Assembly: GCA_039105265.1 (NCBI GenBank) | Contig: JAPFFF010000054.1 | Location: forward strand, 434,001 to 498,000 | Direction of reading: 5' to 3' | Source of the DNA: Tritrichomonas musculus | Taxonomy: Eukaryota; Parabasalia; Tritrichomonadida; Tritrichomonadidae | DNA: 64,000 bases | Shown here: positions 20,640-32,379 of the stretch, piece by piece | Numbering within the stretch: position 1 is the stretch's first letter | Layout of the letters: each line of letters starts with the position of its first letter | The notes under the pieces: model-generated | Databases searched by the model: none | Seen by the model: only the letters and a program-made list of their open reading frames with translations | What the model was told of the DNA's origin: nothing | Made by a program: the position numbers and the translations under genes

Positions 20640-22802
20640 TATGAATATATTTTTTTTTATTTTAAAATTATATTCTTATATATTTATATAGTAATGAATT
20701 TATGAAGAAATAATATAAATAATTGCATTTTTACGAAATTATTTTTTATTTTGTTAAAGAAAAAAAAATTGAGAGTATAATTCAAAATTTAAGAAAAAAA
20801 AAATGATATCTGTTTTCTCTTTTTTTTTCTAACAAAACAAATTTAAAAATGTAGAAAAATGAATATGATATTTTCGTTTTTTTACAAAAGAAATATTATT
20901 TGTCAATTAAAATTCTTAAAGCTTCATCAAAAAGTCGTGAAAATGAAACTTTTTTATATGGACCCAAAAGCATAGCAATATAGAAAAAATATTTTTAGAA
21001 CGGTACTGCGATCGGATGTAAAGTGTCAAAAGTATTTAAAAATATTTTTAGATCTTCAATTATGCTCACAATTTTTCTGAGTATAATTGAGTGAAGTGAA
21101 AATAAAAATTGAGATAAAATATTATAGTCACCCCAATAAGTTTTGATAGGAAACAAATTCAAAAAGGGTTTATTACACTTTTATTCCAAGAAAAAGTTGT
21201 TTTTCTTTTTTTAAAAAGTTACGGTTTCTATCAAAACTTTATAGCAGCTATAAGGAGATATCTTAATAAAATTTGACCTTAAATTGGCCTTAAATTGACC
21301 TTTTAAAATAAGCCAAATTTTATTAAAATGCTTCTTCATAGTTGCCATAAAGTATGATTTACTGTTTGTAGCCTTTCTAGAATTATAAATACTTATTAGA
21401 ATAACAGCATATAAGATAAAATCCTTGAAAATTTATGTTATGGGCTATATTTCATACGTTCTTAATGCTATCTGCCTTATATATTTTTGATTTTTTTTTC
21501 TGAGTAATTTTTTTTTATTCAAAATTTTTTATTTTCTGAATTTTTTCAAATTTGTTTATCTTATTTTTTTCTTGTGATCATGAGTTTAAAAAATATATTT
21601 ATAATTTATACTGCAAAAAAATTCACAATTATTTGTAATTATAAATTGTTACTTCATTATTCCTGATATATAAATTGTTCAAGATTGAGAATATTATTTA
21701 TATTATTTTTTCAAAGTTTAAACAGCCAAGTTCATTTAAAATCTATATCAAAATTTTTTGGGAAGACTATAGAAAAAATAATTTTATTTTTTTGAAATTT
21801 CAATTAATTATTTTTATCTTTCAATTTATTTCCATTCAAAATTCTTAACAAATTGAGTTTTTATGATAAACTTTTCAATCTATCTTTCATTAAAGTTGAA
21901 ATAATTTGCTATAAAAAAGCACAAAATTAGGCTGCTTTACATGCATTTGATAGCCAAGAAGTAGATGACGAACTAATTTCCTTGAAAAAATTAATAATAT
22001 TAAAAATTTCGATAATTGGATTCGTAATATCGGCTATATGAAGAAGTTTTGTTTTCTGTTTTATGTTTAATTTTGAATGGGCATTTTGTAAAATGCTAAA
22101 TTTGGAGATGAATGTAATAGGAAGTCATTATTTTTTGGTTTAAACAAATAAAGAGATTTCAAAAAATTATCAGAAATTTTTTAATTACCTTTGAAAAAAA
22201 TTCAATGAATAATTGAGCGTTTAACAGATAAATTACACTATTGGCTTTTTGAATAATACTATTCAACCAATTCTGAACTGTTTTTCAAAAAGTCAGAAGT
22301 GTTCAGTAGTTATTCTTGGCGATATGAAGTTATTTTATATACGGTAAATTCAAATAATTTGTTCCATTTTTAATAAACAAGTAAATATCAAATTAACTAT
22401 TCTAAAAAGAATATTTAATTTAATGTTTTTGTTTAGATAATAATGGTATAATTTATAAAAAAATAATATAATTTTTACAAATAATCTTTGAAAAAGTATT
22501 ATCATTCAAATTTGATAAAATATAATGGTTTTAAAATTATTAAATTTTCGTGTGAAATGTTTTGGAAAAAATTATATAAAGTAAAAATAAAAATAAATTA
22601 TCAATTTTAATAACAATAAAATAATAAAATAAAACTTATAATTATACTGTTATGATATTTCTGAGAAAATATCAAATCAATTAAAAATCAATTTTCTTTC
22701 AAATATGTAAATTTATTTTTTCATTTTCAATACTTTCTTAACATTATACCATAACCAAATAATTTCAAAATCGTAGTTATCAAAAACATAAAATTCTAAC
22801 TG
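20640..22802. other. Long AT-rich region without a recognisable gene
   Basis: About 2.1 kb of AT-rich sequence precedes the adenylyl cyclase. It contains a 116-bp imperfect hairpin at 21238-21353 and a shorter inverted pair around AAGTTTTGATAG at about 21140-21250. A faint coding-like stretch lies near 21933-22040. No promoter motif is clear next to the cyclase ATG at 22803. Confidence 0.6.
21238..21353. repeat. 116-bp imperfect hairpin (possible short MITE)
   Basis: CTTTATAGCAGCTATAAGG at the left and CTTTATGGCAACTATGAAG on the complementary strand at the right continue into TTAATAAAATTTG on both arms, about 41 bp per arm with several mismatches. The centre has tandem TTAAATTGRCC. Its size and shape fit a small non-autonomous element. 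Confidence 0.5.
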
Positions 22803-25800
22803 ATGGAAGCTTCAAAACTTTTATCAGATCAAACAACAAATTATTCTGTTCATGATCAAGGGGATTCTTTTCAAATGAAATTTTCCAGTAGTGTTTTACC
22901 AATCCTTGATAATCTATCACAGTTATACTTTCCATTTCAATTTTTCGAATTAATTCAAATATTTTTTTGTGTTTTACAAATTTTTGAAACATCTTACTGG
23001 ACCGAAGATGGCGAATATTGGAAGCCAACAAAAATCTCAAAAATATTTCATTGTATTACTTTTTTTTCAACAACACATTCAAGCAACAAAGAGAATATTA
23101 TTCTATTCTGCATATTTTTTTCGTTAACTTTTTTAATTTTTATTTTATTTATAGTATTAATATTACATTATTATAAAACGAGACGAATTTATAGACAGAT
23201 CGCTTATACTATAAGAATTTACTACACATTGATTGGGGTTGTTATTATACATCCTATATCATCATTAATGAGCCATTTATTAGTCAAATTCATTGAGGAA
23301 AGAATGATTAGCGATATGGTTTTGCTAGTTTTTGTTTTTTTTTGCTACGTTCTATCCGAAGTATTATATTACATCTTCCAACGATTTATCAATGAAGGAA
23401 TTTACTTACATAAATCATTATTTGTTACTTTTGATTCAACTCTTTTGATGTTTTTTTATTTATGGAATCCGTTTTTTCTTTTTCTGAGCCATCTATTCAA
23501 ATTTTATCCTAATTGGTCGTTTTATATTCTTATTCTTTTCCACATTTTTTTAATTATTTTTCATTTATGCAATTATATTTGGTTTCCTTATATAATTAAT
23601 TTTGGTAACGTTTTATCCCTCTCAATTTCATGTACGTTAATTTTCAATGATATTTTCAGAATTTTTGCTGAATTTTATAAATTCAAGCATGAAATTTTTA
23701 TAGTTGTAACATATCTTGTTTTTATCGTTACAACGATAGTAATTTATTTTATCGTCAGATATATTGAGAACAATATCAAAAAGTCGCTATCGTACCAAAA
23801 TTCAGTAGAACCGTCGCATGAAGAAAAATTCAATTGTTTCTATGATTTGAAATTGAATCAGGATATTAAAAAAGCGGTTATTTATTTGGTCATCGGTTTC
23901 ACTTCCGGATCTGACATGTTCATTGATTTTTCACTTATTCAATACTGCTTTGAAATTTACAGAGACAAACCGAAAATGCTGTCATTGCTCGTCCACATTT
24001 TGGCTTATTTCAAATCACAGAAAAATCGGTTTGATTTAATTTTGAATCAAATTCATTCTTTAAGAAATGTCACTTTTTACGATAGATTTCTGTACTATCA
24101 GGCCCATCGCATCAAAATTTTCCGTCAGTTCACTTCAACTAATTTTTCAACGGCACGTTTGAATGAATTGAAAAATTTAACCGACAATTTAGAAGGTCAA
24201 ATTAAATCGTTCTGGTCAATTCAAACCGCCAATAAAAATAGCCTCTTCTTCCTCGAATCGAAGCAACGAAAATTGAACAATTTCTGGGACGAGTCAATTG
24301 AATTAAATTGGCTATCGTCTTCTTTTCGTGAGCTCCACATTCGCTTCCTCATTGAGTCCTGCACCAACTTTCAAAAGGCAATTCAGATGGAGAACGTTAA
24401 GGAGAAAATTGACATCCTGAAGAAGGAAAGAACGGACCTTTGCTTCCAGTCGCTTATTCTATGCTTCCCTCAATATTTGAATCGAAAAATGGCCAAACAA
24501 GATGGTAACGTCATTTTCAATTCAAAAAGTGGAAAAAATCATTCATCAAACTCATCGTTCAGTAGCCATAATGAAAAAGTGTCAACCACATCGTCTGATT
24601 ATGACTTCACTCAGGAAGAACAAATAGCAAATAATTTGCTGACTTACGGACGGTTACGGTTATCGATGCAAAAAGTTTTGAATTATTCCAAACCGACAAA
24701 CGGTCGAGTCTTGTTGATTTACACGATTTTCTTGATTCTTTCCTCTTTAATTTGCCTTGTTTCAATTTTTGCGGTTTATTTCAATAAGTTCAATAATTTC
24801 AATGATTGGGAGAAAGAGGCTGGCGTTTTGATTAATTTACGGTTAGGTTATGTGAGGTCATTTTTTTGTCTTTCTGTCTTTTTCGGTCAGATGACAAAAC
24901 GGTTTGACATATCACCAATTGACTGCATAAGAATGAACGAGCCAAACCGTTTATTTTTAGAGCTAACCGCCAATTTTAATGAATTGGCACTTTTACACAT
25001 GAATGCAACAACGGTTGAGTTCTCAAATTTGATGGAACTTTTGTTAGATCTATCGTTGCAAAACGACGATACGACATATTTAACGTCCTTTTTGTTTGAT
25101 CCAATAATTGAGACAAGCATCTGTCATGATGGTGAAATAATTGACCATTCTAACTGGTCACTTGAGCAAATATTGAATTTTGAGATTTTTTCTGTTGCTC
25201 TTCTCGCTGAAGATTCTAAAGAAAAAGTGTCAAATTGGCCAAAAAACAACTCTTATTTTTGCCACATTTCGACGAATTTTTTTGATGTTCAAAACAAAAT
25301 CTTGGACATGCATAATGCCTTGACTGATGACTTAGGACGATCATCAAATAAGACGTCGAAGAAAATTGTGACACAAATGATCATCTTTGGATGCACCAAT
25401 CTCATTCTTTTCATTGTTCCGTTGCCGATCATTTTTTTCTTTTATTTGAGAGAAATCAACCACTTAATCAAGATGATTCTAGCGACGAGTGATGAGCAAA
25501 AAGAGCAAGCAAAAGGGAACATATCACTGAAGTATTCGAGCACTGAAACGATAGAAACAGTTCTGCCCAATTCAAACAAATCATTCGATATAATGATCGT
25601 TATTTATTTGCTTGTTGTTTGTATCTCTTTTTTGGCATTCATTGTTTTTGAAGAGTTTTTGTTATATTTCGCTAAATTGACGAGTGAACGGTTAAAAAAT
25701 ATCGGCACTTGGTCAACCAACTTTGCTTTATTGAGGGCTTATCTTATGGAACTTATAATTGAGATAATAAATGCGGTTTATTACGTTAAAATTGAGAACA

Positions 25801-27410
25801 ATTACATTTCTGATTCAATTTTGATTCGCCAAATTGACGAAATTATCGATTCAATTGACCTTCTGATTCAAACTATATTGAACGATAGACCCGGCGATCC
25901 GGCTGCTGTTAGTGTTGACTCAACAATAGACAGAATAGTTTTGTCAGCTTCTTGTGATAAAGATAGTTTTATTCACTCTTTTCATGACGTTTATAAGTGT
26001 GGCTCTTTGAACCAAGTAATTTCAACAGTGCATGTTTTCACTGAAAAAATTTGTGAGGAAATTGATCGTTATAACGGAATTTTCAGAGGTGAAATAATGG
26101 AGAACATCTATCACATCACATTCGCCCATGCTATCACTGACTTAATTGATATCGGCGACCGTTACACTGCTCTTAAAGAGGAAGAAAATAAACGTTTTAA
26201 ATTGAATTCGTTAATTTTTTTCATCGGTGCCGTTATTTTCAATATTGTCTGTTTGATTTTCATGTCACTGATCATTCTTAACTTCCAACGCGTCTTCAAC
26301 ATTTCCCTCTGTCTAATCCGACGGTTGCCGCCGGTTGGACTCATAACCAACAGTGAACTGACCAATTATCTTCTCTATAAAAAAGGCGAAGAAATTGAAA
26401 TTGGCGTCACACACAAAATCTTCAATAACTCTTTTGATGGCATAATTTGCTTGACCATGGATGGTGTTGTTGAAATCATAAATAAAAGCTTTACTAATGA
26501 TTACGGTTATTCAACGGAGCAGTTAGTAGGTCAACAAATTGGCCTTATTTTTGACACTGATTCTCGAATCAAAGTTGAAAATCAACTGAAATTGATGAAA
26601 AATCATGAAAGTAGAGATTACGCAGACAACGTCATTTGCTTAACCAATGATGGCAGAATGATACAGACATATATAACCTTGTTTGTTACCAAAGGAAATG
26701 AGAACAACTTCATCCTAGTAGTTCGTGATGAGACCGTTTTACTTGAGAAGAAGAAAAGGCTTGAAATGGCAAAAAAACAAAGCCAAGACTTACTTGAACA
26801 AATAATGCCACCTAAAGTTTTAATGATGTTAAAAGAAGGCAAAAGTGAGATATCTTTTAGTGTACCTTCTGCTACGGTTATTTTTGTAGATATCGTCAAT
26901 TTTTCTGGGTTTTCCGTTAATTTGTCTCCACAGCAAATTATGGGTACTTTGTCAACTTTGTTCGGCGCTTTTGACGTCTGGATTCAAAAGTATCCGTTGA
27001 TAACAAAAATAAAACTTATCGGTGACATTTATATGGCTGCTTGTGGCTTGTTCGACACTGATGAAATGGAACCTAAAAATCACGCTAAACAAGGAATCGA
27101 TTTTTGTCTTCGCGTCTTGAATATCTTGGACGATACAAATATAAAATTGAATACTTATCTTCAGATTAGAATCGGCGTAAATACGGACGGACCTTTGATC
27201 GCTGGAGTCTTGGGTACCGAAAATAGAGTCTTCGACATTATTGGCGATACAATTAACGTGGCTTCTAGACTTGAACACAAGGCTGAACCTGGTCATATCT
27301 TGATGTCAGAGAAAACTTTTGTGTTGGTGAATGAATTTGGATATAATATTACACCAATCGGAGAAGTGTTCTTGAAAGGAAAAGGTGACATGAAAGCTTA
27401 TTCAATTTGA
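22803..27410 (+). CDS. Giant multi-pass adenylyl cyclase with PAS and class III cyclase domains
   Basis: This 1535-residue membrane enzyme is predicted to make cAMP from ATP. About ten membrane segments occur: a cluster in residues 100-320, then near 645, 865, 935 and 1140. A long loop with Ser/Asn-rich linker lies between. A PAS sensor (about 1196-1313) precedes a short coiled-coil linker (LEKKKRLEMAKKQSQDLLEQ) and the catalytic domain (1353-1535). Both metal-binding aspartates are present: D1363 in FVDIVNF and D1408 in IGDIYMA. N1485 and R1489 (NVASR) are the transition-state residues. The base-selecting pair is K1404 and D1478, the Lys/Asp combination of adenylyl rather than guanylyl cyclases. 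With one catalytic domain it must homodimerise. The architecture matches the expanded trichomonad cyclase family. Confidence 0.9.
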   Translation: MEASKLLSDQTTNYSVHDQGDSFQMKFSSSVLPILDNLSQLYFPFQFFELIQIFFCVLQIFETSYWTEDGEYWKPTKISKIFHCITFFSTTHSSNKENIILFCIFFSLTFLIFILFIVLILHYYKTRRIYRQIAYTIRIYYTLIGVVIIHPISSLMSHLLVKFIEERMISDMVLLVFVFFCYVLSEVLYYIFQRFINEGIYLHKSLFVTFDSTLLMFFYLWNPFFLFLSHLFKFYPNWSFYILILFHIFLIIFHLCNYIWFPYIINFGNVLSLSISCTLIFNDIFRIFAEFYKFKHEIFIVVTYLVFIVTTIVIYFIVRYIENNIKKSLSYQNSVEPSHEEKFNCFYDLKLNQDIKKAVIYLVIGFTSGSDMFIDFSLIQYCFEIYRDKPKMLSLLVHILAYFKSQKNRFDLILNQIHSLRNVTFYDRFLYYQAHRIKIFRQFTSTNFSTARLNELKNLTDNLEGQIKSFWSIQTANKNSLFFLESKQRKLNNFWDESIELNWLSSSFRELHIRFLIESCTNFQKAIQMENVKEKIDILKKERTDLCFQSLILCFPQYLNRKMAKQDGNVIFNSKSGKNHSSNSSFSSHNEKVSTTSSDYDFTQEEQIANNLLTYGRLRLSMQKVLNYSKPTNGRVLLIYTIFLILSSLICLVSIFAVYFNKFNNFNDWEKEAGVLINLRLGYVRSFFCLSVFFGQMTKRFDISPIDCIRMNEPNRLFLELTANFNELALLHMNATTVEFSNLMELLLDLSLQNDDTTYLTSFLFDPIIETSICHDGEIIDHSNWSLEQILNFEIFSVALLAEDSKEKVSNWPKNNSYFCHISTNFFDVQNKILDMHNALTDDLGRSSNKTSKKIVTQMIIFGCTNLILFIVPLPIIFFFYLREINHLIKMILATSDEQKEQAKGNISLKYSSTETIETVLPNSNKSFDIMIVIYLLVVCISFLAFIVFEEFLLYFAKLTSERLKNIGTWSTNFALLRAYLMELIIEIINAVYYVKIENNYISDSILIRQIDEIIDSIDLLIQTILNDRPGDPAAVSVDSTIDRIVLSASCDKDSFIHSFHDVYKCGSLNQVISTVHVFTEKICEEIDRYNGIFRGEIMENIYHITFAHAITDLIDIGDRYTALKEEENKRFKLNSLIFFIGAVIFNIVCLIFMSLIILNFQRVFNISLCLIRRLPPVGLITNSELTNYLLYKKGEEIEIGVTHKIFNNSFDGIICLTMDGVVEIINKSFTNDYGYSTEQLVGQQIGLIFDTDSRIKVENQLKLMKNHESRDYADNVICLTNDGRMIQTYITLFVTKGNENNFILVVRDETVLLEKKKRLEMAKKQSQDLLEQIMPPKVLMMLKEGKSEISFSVPSATVIFVDIVNFSGFSVNLSPQQIMGTLSTLFGAFDVWIQKYPLITKIKLIGDIYMAACGLFDTDEMEPKNHAKQGIDFCLRVLNILDDTNIKLNTYLQIRIGVNTDGPLIAGVLGTENRVFDIIGDTINVASRLEHKAEPGHILMSEKTFVLVNEFGYNITPIGEVFLKGKGDMKAYSI

Positions 27411-27551
27411 ATGCTATATTATTAATTGTTATTTTTTTTTAAAGTTTTATAAAATAGATTATTCTAACTTTTTTTTATTCTCTAGTTTTTTCTGAGTTTT
27501 TTTTAAAAAAAAAAACAGAAAAAATGATTTTTCTTTCTATAAAACTTTATA

Positions 27552-28071
27552 AAGATAAAGGAAAAATATGTCGACGAAGGATAAAACTGTCGACCCAAGA
27601 AATAGGATTAGAATCGAAAGTTATAACTTTTAACATATGCATGATTGTATCCAAACATGTTAATTCAATAATGCAATATTAGTTTTCACTTTCATATTTG
27701 AAGATATGAAAATGGAGTAATTGATTGACAAAATTAATCATGTCGACTCAAGCTCTGTGGTTAAGATATATTATATTTAACGAGCATTTTATATATAACT
27801 TTTGATTAGCTATTGTTTTATTTATTTAAATATTTAAAAAATGCTTCTTTAAAATATGGATTTTTCTATATATTTTACATTAAATTTGCCCGCAAAATTT
27901 TTTTGAGTAAAACCATTTTGCATTATTATATCAGTTTTTAAGAAAACTAAATGAGCAAATATATAAAGCTAACAAATGCATATTTATATTCATTTTTATT
28001 AAGAATTGATATTAATCACAAAGCTTGGGTCGACACATTTTTCCTTTGTCGACTATTTTTTCCTTTATCTT
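27552..28071. mobile_element. 520-bp MITE with about 50-bp inverted ends and TA target site
   Basis: The left end AAGATAAAGGAAAAATATG continues through GTCGACGAAGGATAAAACTG to GTCGACCCAAG. The right end is its complement with a few changes. TA flanks both sides (27550-27551, 28072-28073). Two GTCGAC sites recur in each end. No transposase is encoded. TA duplication and long inverted ends fit a Tc1/mariner-type non-autonomous element. Confidence 0.75.
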
Positions 28072-28484
28072 TATATCATATTAAAATTTATGATTCCAAT
28101 TTTTCACGATCAAATAAATCATGCAAAAGTTCTGAATATTGATTTTAGATAATAAAGACATAACAAATTCTTCAATTATATAGTAATCGAATTCTTTGCT
28201 TCGATGGAAAAATATTTTATATCTCCAGATATTTTTATTTTCTTTTGCATCATCATAAATTTATATTTGAAAATGTATCAGAATTTTTTCTCACTTCATT
28301 CTAATCGTTTGATTACGAATTTTAGCATTAATATGATATATGCAAAATGTTTGAAATTTGACGAAATACTTTCAGTTGAGTCTAAGATTCCCAAAATGAA
28401 TTCTAATGTTATTTTCATATTTCATGTTTATAACTTAGTTAAAAATCTTTGTAAAAAGGAATAAAAATTTTTAAGAATTTGTTT

Positions 28485-28880
28485 TTAGGATGATTTTATT
28501 GAACCAAAGAATTCGATTGCTGACAATCCGATGTAGTATTTATATGATTCTTGATACGAGTACCACCTCCAGTTGTCAATTTGTACATATCTGATGTATC
28601 GATAATATTGTCCTGGATTTGTACATTCGAAATGACTACATTTGCTTGATCCATTCAGTTCGTTATTGTCTTGTTTCATATCGATCAGTTCCCAGTTTTT
28701 GTAATCATTAGATCCAATCATTTCCCATGTTTTTGGATGAAATGTGTTTATTGCATTGTATATTGTTCTGATTGTATAAGATGTCATGTTTATTTTTTTG
28801 TTGACAAAATCGAATTCAATATAAGCATCTTTTTCAAAACCCCCACCAAAACCGTTTACAATTTTTATCGGGAGAATAAA
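28485..28880 (-). pseudogene. C-terminal half of a BTB/discoidin-like (F5/8 type C-like) protein
   Basis: The ORF 28485-28787 begins MTSYTIRTIYNAINTFHPKT and ends YYIGLSAIEFFGSIKSS. Open frame continues upstream to about 28880 with GFEKDAYIEFDFVNKKIN. The pattern YIEFDF, SYTIR, PKTWEMIGSND, NWELID, YRYIRYVQ, LSAIEFFG is the discoidin-like module that trichomonads append to BTB domains. No BTB domain is attached and no initiator precedes it. It is therefore a truncated piece, possibly the 3' half of the gene whose 5' half lies at 30605-31267 on the same strand. Confidence 0.65.
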
Positions 28881-28889
28881 AGTTTTTAT

Positions 28890-30604
28890 TTATATGGAAT
28901 CCCATCATTTTATTGATATTTTTCATTAACAAACTTATAATAAATATTTACAAAGCTTCTATATTTATATAAAGTTTTATTCTAATCGAAAATATTTATG
29001 GAATATTAGCGATATAAATGATACACGATTTATTTTTTTTTTTTCTGATAAAGCATAATTAAATTGTTAGATAAATAAGACCCATAATTTTTTACAAGGT
29101 CAACTTAAATATGTATGAAGTTACGTGATGATGATTTTTTTTATTTCTATTTTTTAATCAATGTGTGTATTATTTTCTCATCTAAATAAGATTTATACCC
29201 AACTATAAATTAGATGGGTTATTTTTTTTACAAAATGAAGCTTTTATTGTTGCATATTTACATAAATAGATAATTCATAGATTTTGAACCATTTTTTTTT
29301 CAAATAAACTAATAATCTTTGTAAAGAAATTATTTTTTGCCATTTTTTATAAATAAATAATGAAAAAAAAAAATCAAATACCAAAAATATAGTTTTATAA
29401 ATAACGTATTTTTATACGTTACATGTTTTTTATTTTCACTTAAATTTCGATTAAATATAATAATTGATATATTAATAATATCATAATAAATCATAATATA
29501 TATTATAAACCATATATTGATAATAATAATAATCATATAAAATATAAATATTAAGATATTAATCTTTTAAAAATAATTAATTTTAACGTATTTATATAGA
29601 ATATTGAGACCTCGCGTGGTCAAAAACGTGTTTTTTTGAATATAAAAACGTATTTTTGCTCGTTATTTTCTAAGGTAACGTATTTTAAAATAACGATTTT
29701 TTTAAAATTATATATTTTAGAGACACTTCAATTATTTTTTTTGAAGCAGATTAAAACTAATAAATATTATAATAATCTTATATAAAGTCATATATAAATA
29801 AATATTATTATATTATTCACTAAATATTAGGATATTCCTTTTTCAAAAATGTCAAATAATAACGTATTTACATAGAATATTGAGACCTCGCGTGGTCAAA
29901 AACGTGCTTTTTTGAATATAAAAACGTATTTTGGCTCGTTATTTTATAAAATAACGAATATTATAATAACGAATTTTTTAAAATGTGCAATTTTTGGAAA
30001 TCCTTTAATTATTTTTTTTGAAGAAGATTAAAACTAATAAATATTATAATAATCTTATATAAAGTCATATATAAATAAATATTATTATATTATTCAGTAA
30101 ATATTAGGATATTCATTTTTCAAAAATGTCAAATTATAACGTATTCACATAGAATATTGAGACCTCGCATGGTCAAAAACGTGCTTTTTTGAATATAAAA
30201 ACGTATTTTTGTACGTTATTATAAATAAAAAATAACGAATTTCTGTAACAATAAATCATCAATTTTATCATAAAAAAATAACTATTATTATTATAAAATT
30301 AAAAAATATTCATTCATGATTTTTTTAATAAGTATATAACGCATAAAAACCTCATGGCCATAAGCTTATATCGTATTAATAATAATAATAATAATTTTTT
30401 TTCGTTTTTCTTTCATTAGAAAGAAAATAATGATATGGAGCACATATATAAATCAATCATGCAGGAGAGAACATTGATTTTTATGTTATGTAAAAAATAA
30501 TAATATTTATCTTTTTATTCGTTCAGTAATTAAAGATGGTCCTAAATTATATTTTATTCCACATTGGAATATATTTCCAAATTTATTATTAAAATATATT
30601 TTTT
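28890..30604. other. AT-rich gene-free block carrying 277-bp tandem repeats
   Basis: About 1.7 kb with no credible ORF. Its only clear structure is the tandem array at 29585-30240. It separates two parts of BTB/discoidin-like coding sequence and may be an insertion. Confidence 0.6.
29585..30240. repeat. 277-bp tandem repeat, about 2.4 copies
   Basis: Copies begin at 29585, 29861 and 30138 with AACGTATTYAYATAGAATAT followed by TGAGACCTCGCGTGGTCAAAAACGTG. The third is truncated. Each unit contains the hairpin GACC-TCGCGT-GGTC and several AACG/CGTT motifs. Copies differ by a few substitutions. Confidence 0.85.
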
Positions 30605-31267
30605 TCATAAAAACAAAAATGCAGGGGGTTTTTCTTTTTCTGTAAATACACCATTTGACCAATTGACATATCCTTTCATGATATTTTCATCTTCATATAA
30701 TAATAAATTTGATAATGGAAAATCAACATTCGTGCCATTTCCTTTGAGGCGTAAATGATCATTATTTCCATCAATATTATCTTTGGTGTTTCCTTTGATA
30801 TATGAGATGATTCCTTTGAATTTATTATTATCAATATATTTACATTCGATAATGTTGAGTTCGATGTTTCCTGTACCATTATCAAGAATGTTTAATATTT
30901 GATCTAATAAATTTCGTTGATTTTCTGGAACTTTGATTTCATTTCCATCTCCTTCTATCAATGCATGGAATATACCAATCATATCTTTGAATTGACTTTT
31001 ATAATTTACATTTTCTTTCATTTGTCCAAGATTGAAAACATATTCATTGATGTTTTGATTATTTAAAAATTGACTATCAATTATCTTTGATATGACACGT
31101 GCTTTGTTGACCGTCGTATTTATGATGATTTGTTTTTGTTTTTGTATCATGATTTCATCATTTTGTCTTTTGTTGTATTTGATCTCAACAATGATTTTGA
31201 AATTACCACTTTGATCATGAATCCATAATCTTTGAAGAGATGTTTTAGGTGTTTGATATACAAACAT
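30605..31267 (-). CDS. BTB/POZ-like protein with partial discoidin-like region
   Basis: A 220-residue protein beginning MFVYQTPKTSLQ. Residues about 50-135 match the trichomonad BTB-like pattern (NKARVISKIIDSQF...NEYVFNL...FHALIEGD...NILDNGTGNIEL). After it comes NKFKGIISYIKG, the start of the discoidin-like segment, ending at EKEKPPAFLFL. The helical middle region usually found between the two is missing and the discoidin module is incomplete. A TCATT initiator at 31279-31275 lies 10 nt before the ATG, so it may still be expressed. It could be the 5' part of a gene interrupted before 28880, or a shortened paralogue. The likely role would be protein-protein interaction. Confidence 0.5.
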   Translation of the reverse strand: MFVYQTPKTSLQRLWIHDQSGNFKIIVEIKYNKRQNDEIMIQKQKQIIINTTVNKARVISKIIDSQFLNNQNINEYVFNLGQMKENVNYKSQFKDMIGIFHALIEGDGNEIKVPENQRNLLDQILNILDNGTGNIELNIIECKYIDNNKFKGIISYIKGNTKDNIDGNNDHLRLKGNGTNVDFPLSNLLLYEDENIMKGYVNWSNGVFTEKEKPPAFLFL

Positions 31268-31920
31268 TTATATTAATGATATGAATAACAAGAATAAAAT
31301 TTTATATTAAGTTTTTCAAATATTGATATCAATTAATCTAAAAATTTTTTGGGAAAAAATTGAGAAGGTCATATTTAATAATTGAATGACAATAAATATT
31401 TTACTACTTTTCAATTATTTTCTGAATCATTTATGAAATAAAAAGACTATATAATTGTAATTGCATAGATATAAAAATATGTATTTGGTTAGTAATATAA
31501 ATATTATATTATTTTTTTTTTAAGATATTCTTTTTTATTTTCTTCATTCATTAGATTATCATAAATATATTGAGTTGTTTCATTGTGGGTTATTCAATTC
31601 ATTCTAAAAATCTAGAAATTATTCATCTTCTTGAAGAAATTATATTATGTTAAAATGCATGTCAGAGATTGAATTTTAGTTCTTACGCTGATGAACTCAA
31701 TTTTAATTTGACTTTTAATAAGGGTTTTTATATGATTTTTTGCAAGTTTTTTAAATCAATGAATCTTTGATACCAAATGATAGAATCAAACATCAACGAA
31801 GATGCTGAATCATTTTTAAAGAGTGTTTCTACTATAAAATGCTTTTCTTTCTTATTAATATATTGAATAATTCTATCGTGATAAATTGTTAAATTGGTTC
31901 GTTAAATGTCCAGGACTTTT

Positions 31921-31959
<39 letters not shown>

Positions 31960-32371
31960 AAATAACTTTTTGAATGTATTATTTGACTTTCTTGATACTT
32001 GTAATGATTTTTATTTTAAAATCAGTGATGCTCATTTAATTTGTTCAAAAAGAGCATTATCAGATTGATTTGAGATGTGTAATAAAATATAGCACAATAT
32101 AAAAATTTTGTTGTTGTTTTACAATGATTTTCCATTATTTAATGTTTTTTAAAATTCTAAAAAAGTTTTTGTTTGTTTGTTTGCATTTGCTATTATTTTT
32201 TGAATGTTAAATTCATACAGAAAAAGTCTGTTGAAAAAGTTCAAACAAAAACAATTCTGATGTTTCAATTCAAAATCTATTGAAAAAATATCGTATTATA
32301 TTATATTATCGTAATTATTAAGTGAAAATTTTAAATACAAAATACATCACTTAAAAAATTTCACTTATACC
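31268..32371. other. AT-rich spacer with a 35-nt poly-A tract
   Basis: About 1.1 kb without a gene. An uninterrupted run of 35 A residues spans 31922-31956. A TCACT initiator at 32361-32365 belongs to the next gene. Confidence 0.6.
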
Positions 32372-32379
32372 ATGAAAAG

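Noticed and set aside
21933-22130. Coding-like stretch (AALHAFDSQEVDDELISLKK) as a possible transporter relic
   Set aside because: Too short and interrupted; the similarity is not convincing.
28204-28464. 86-residue plus-strand ORF
   Set aside because: Low-complexity AT-coded sequence with no family resemblance or initiator.
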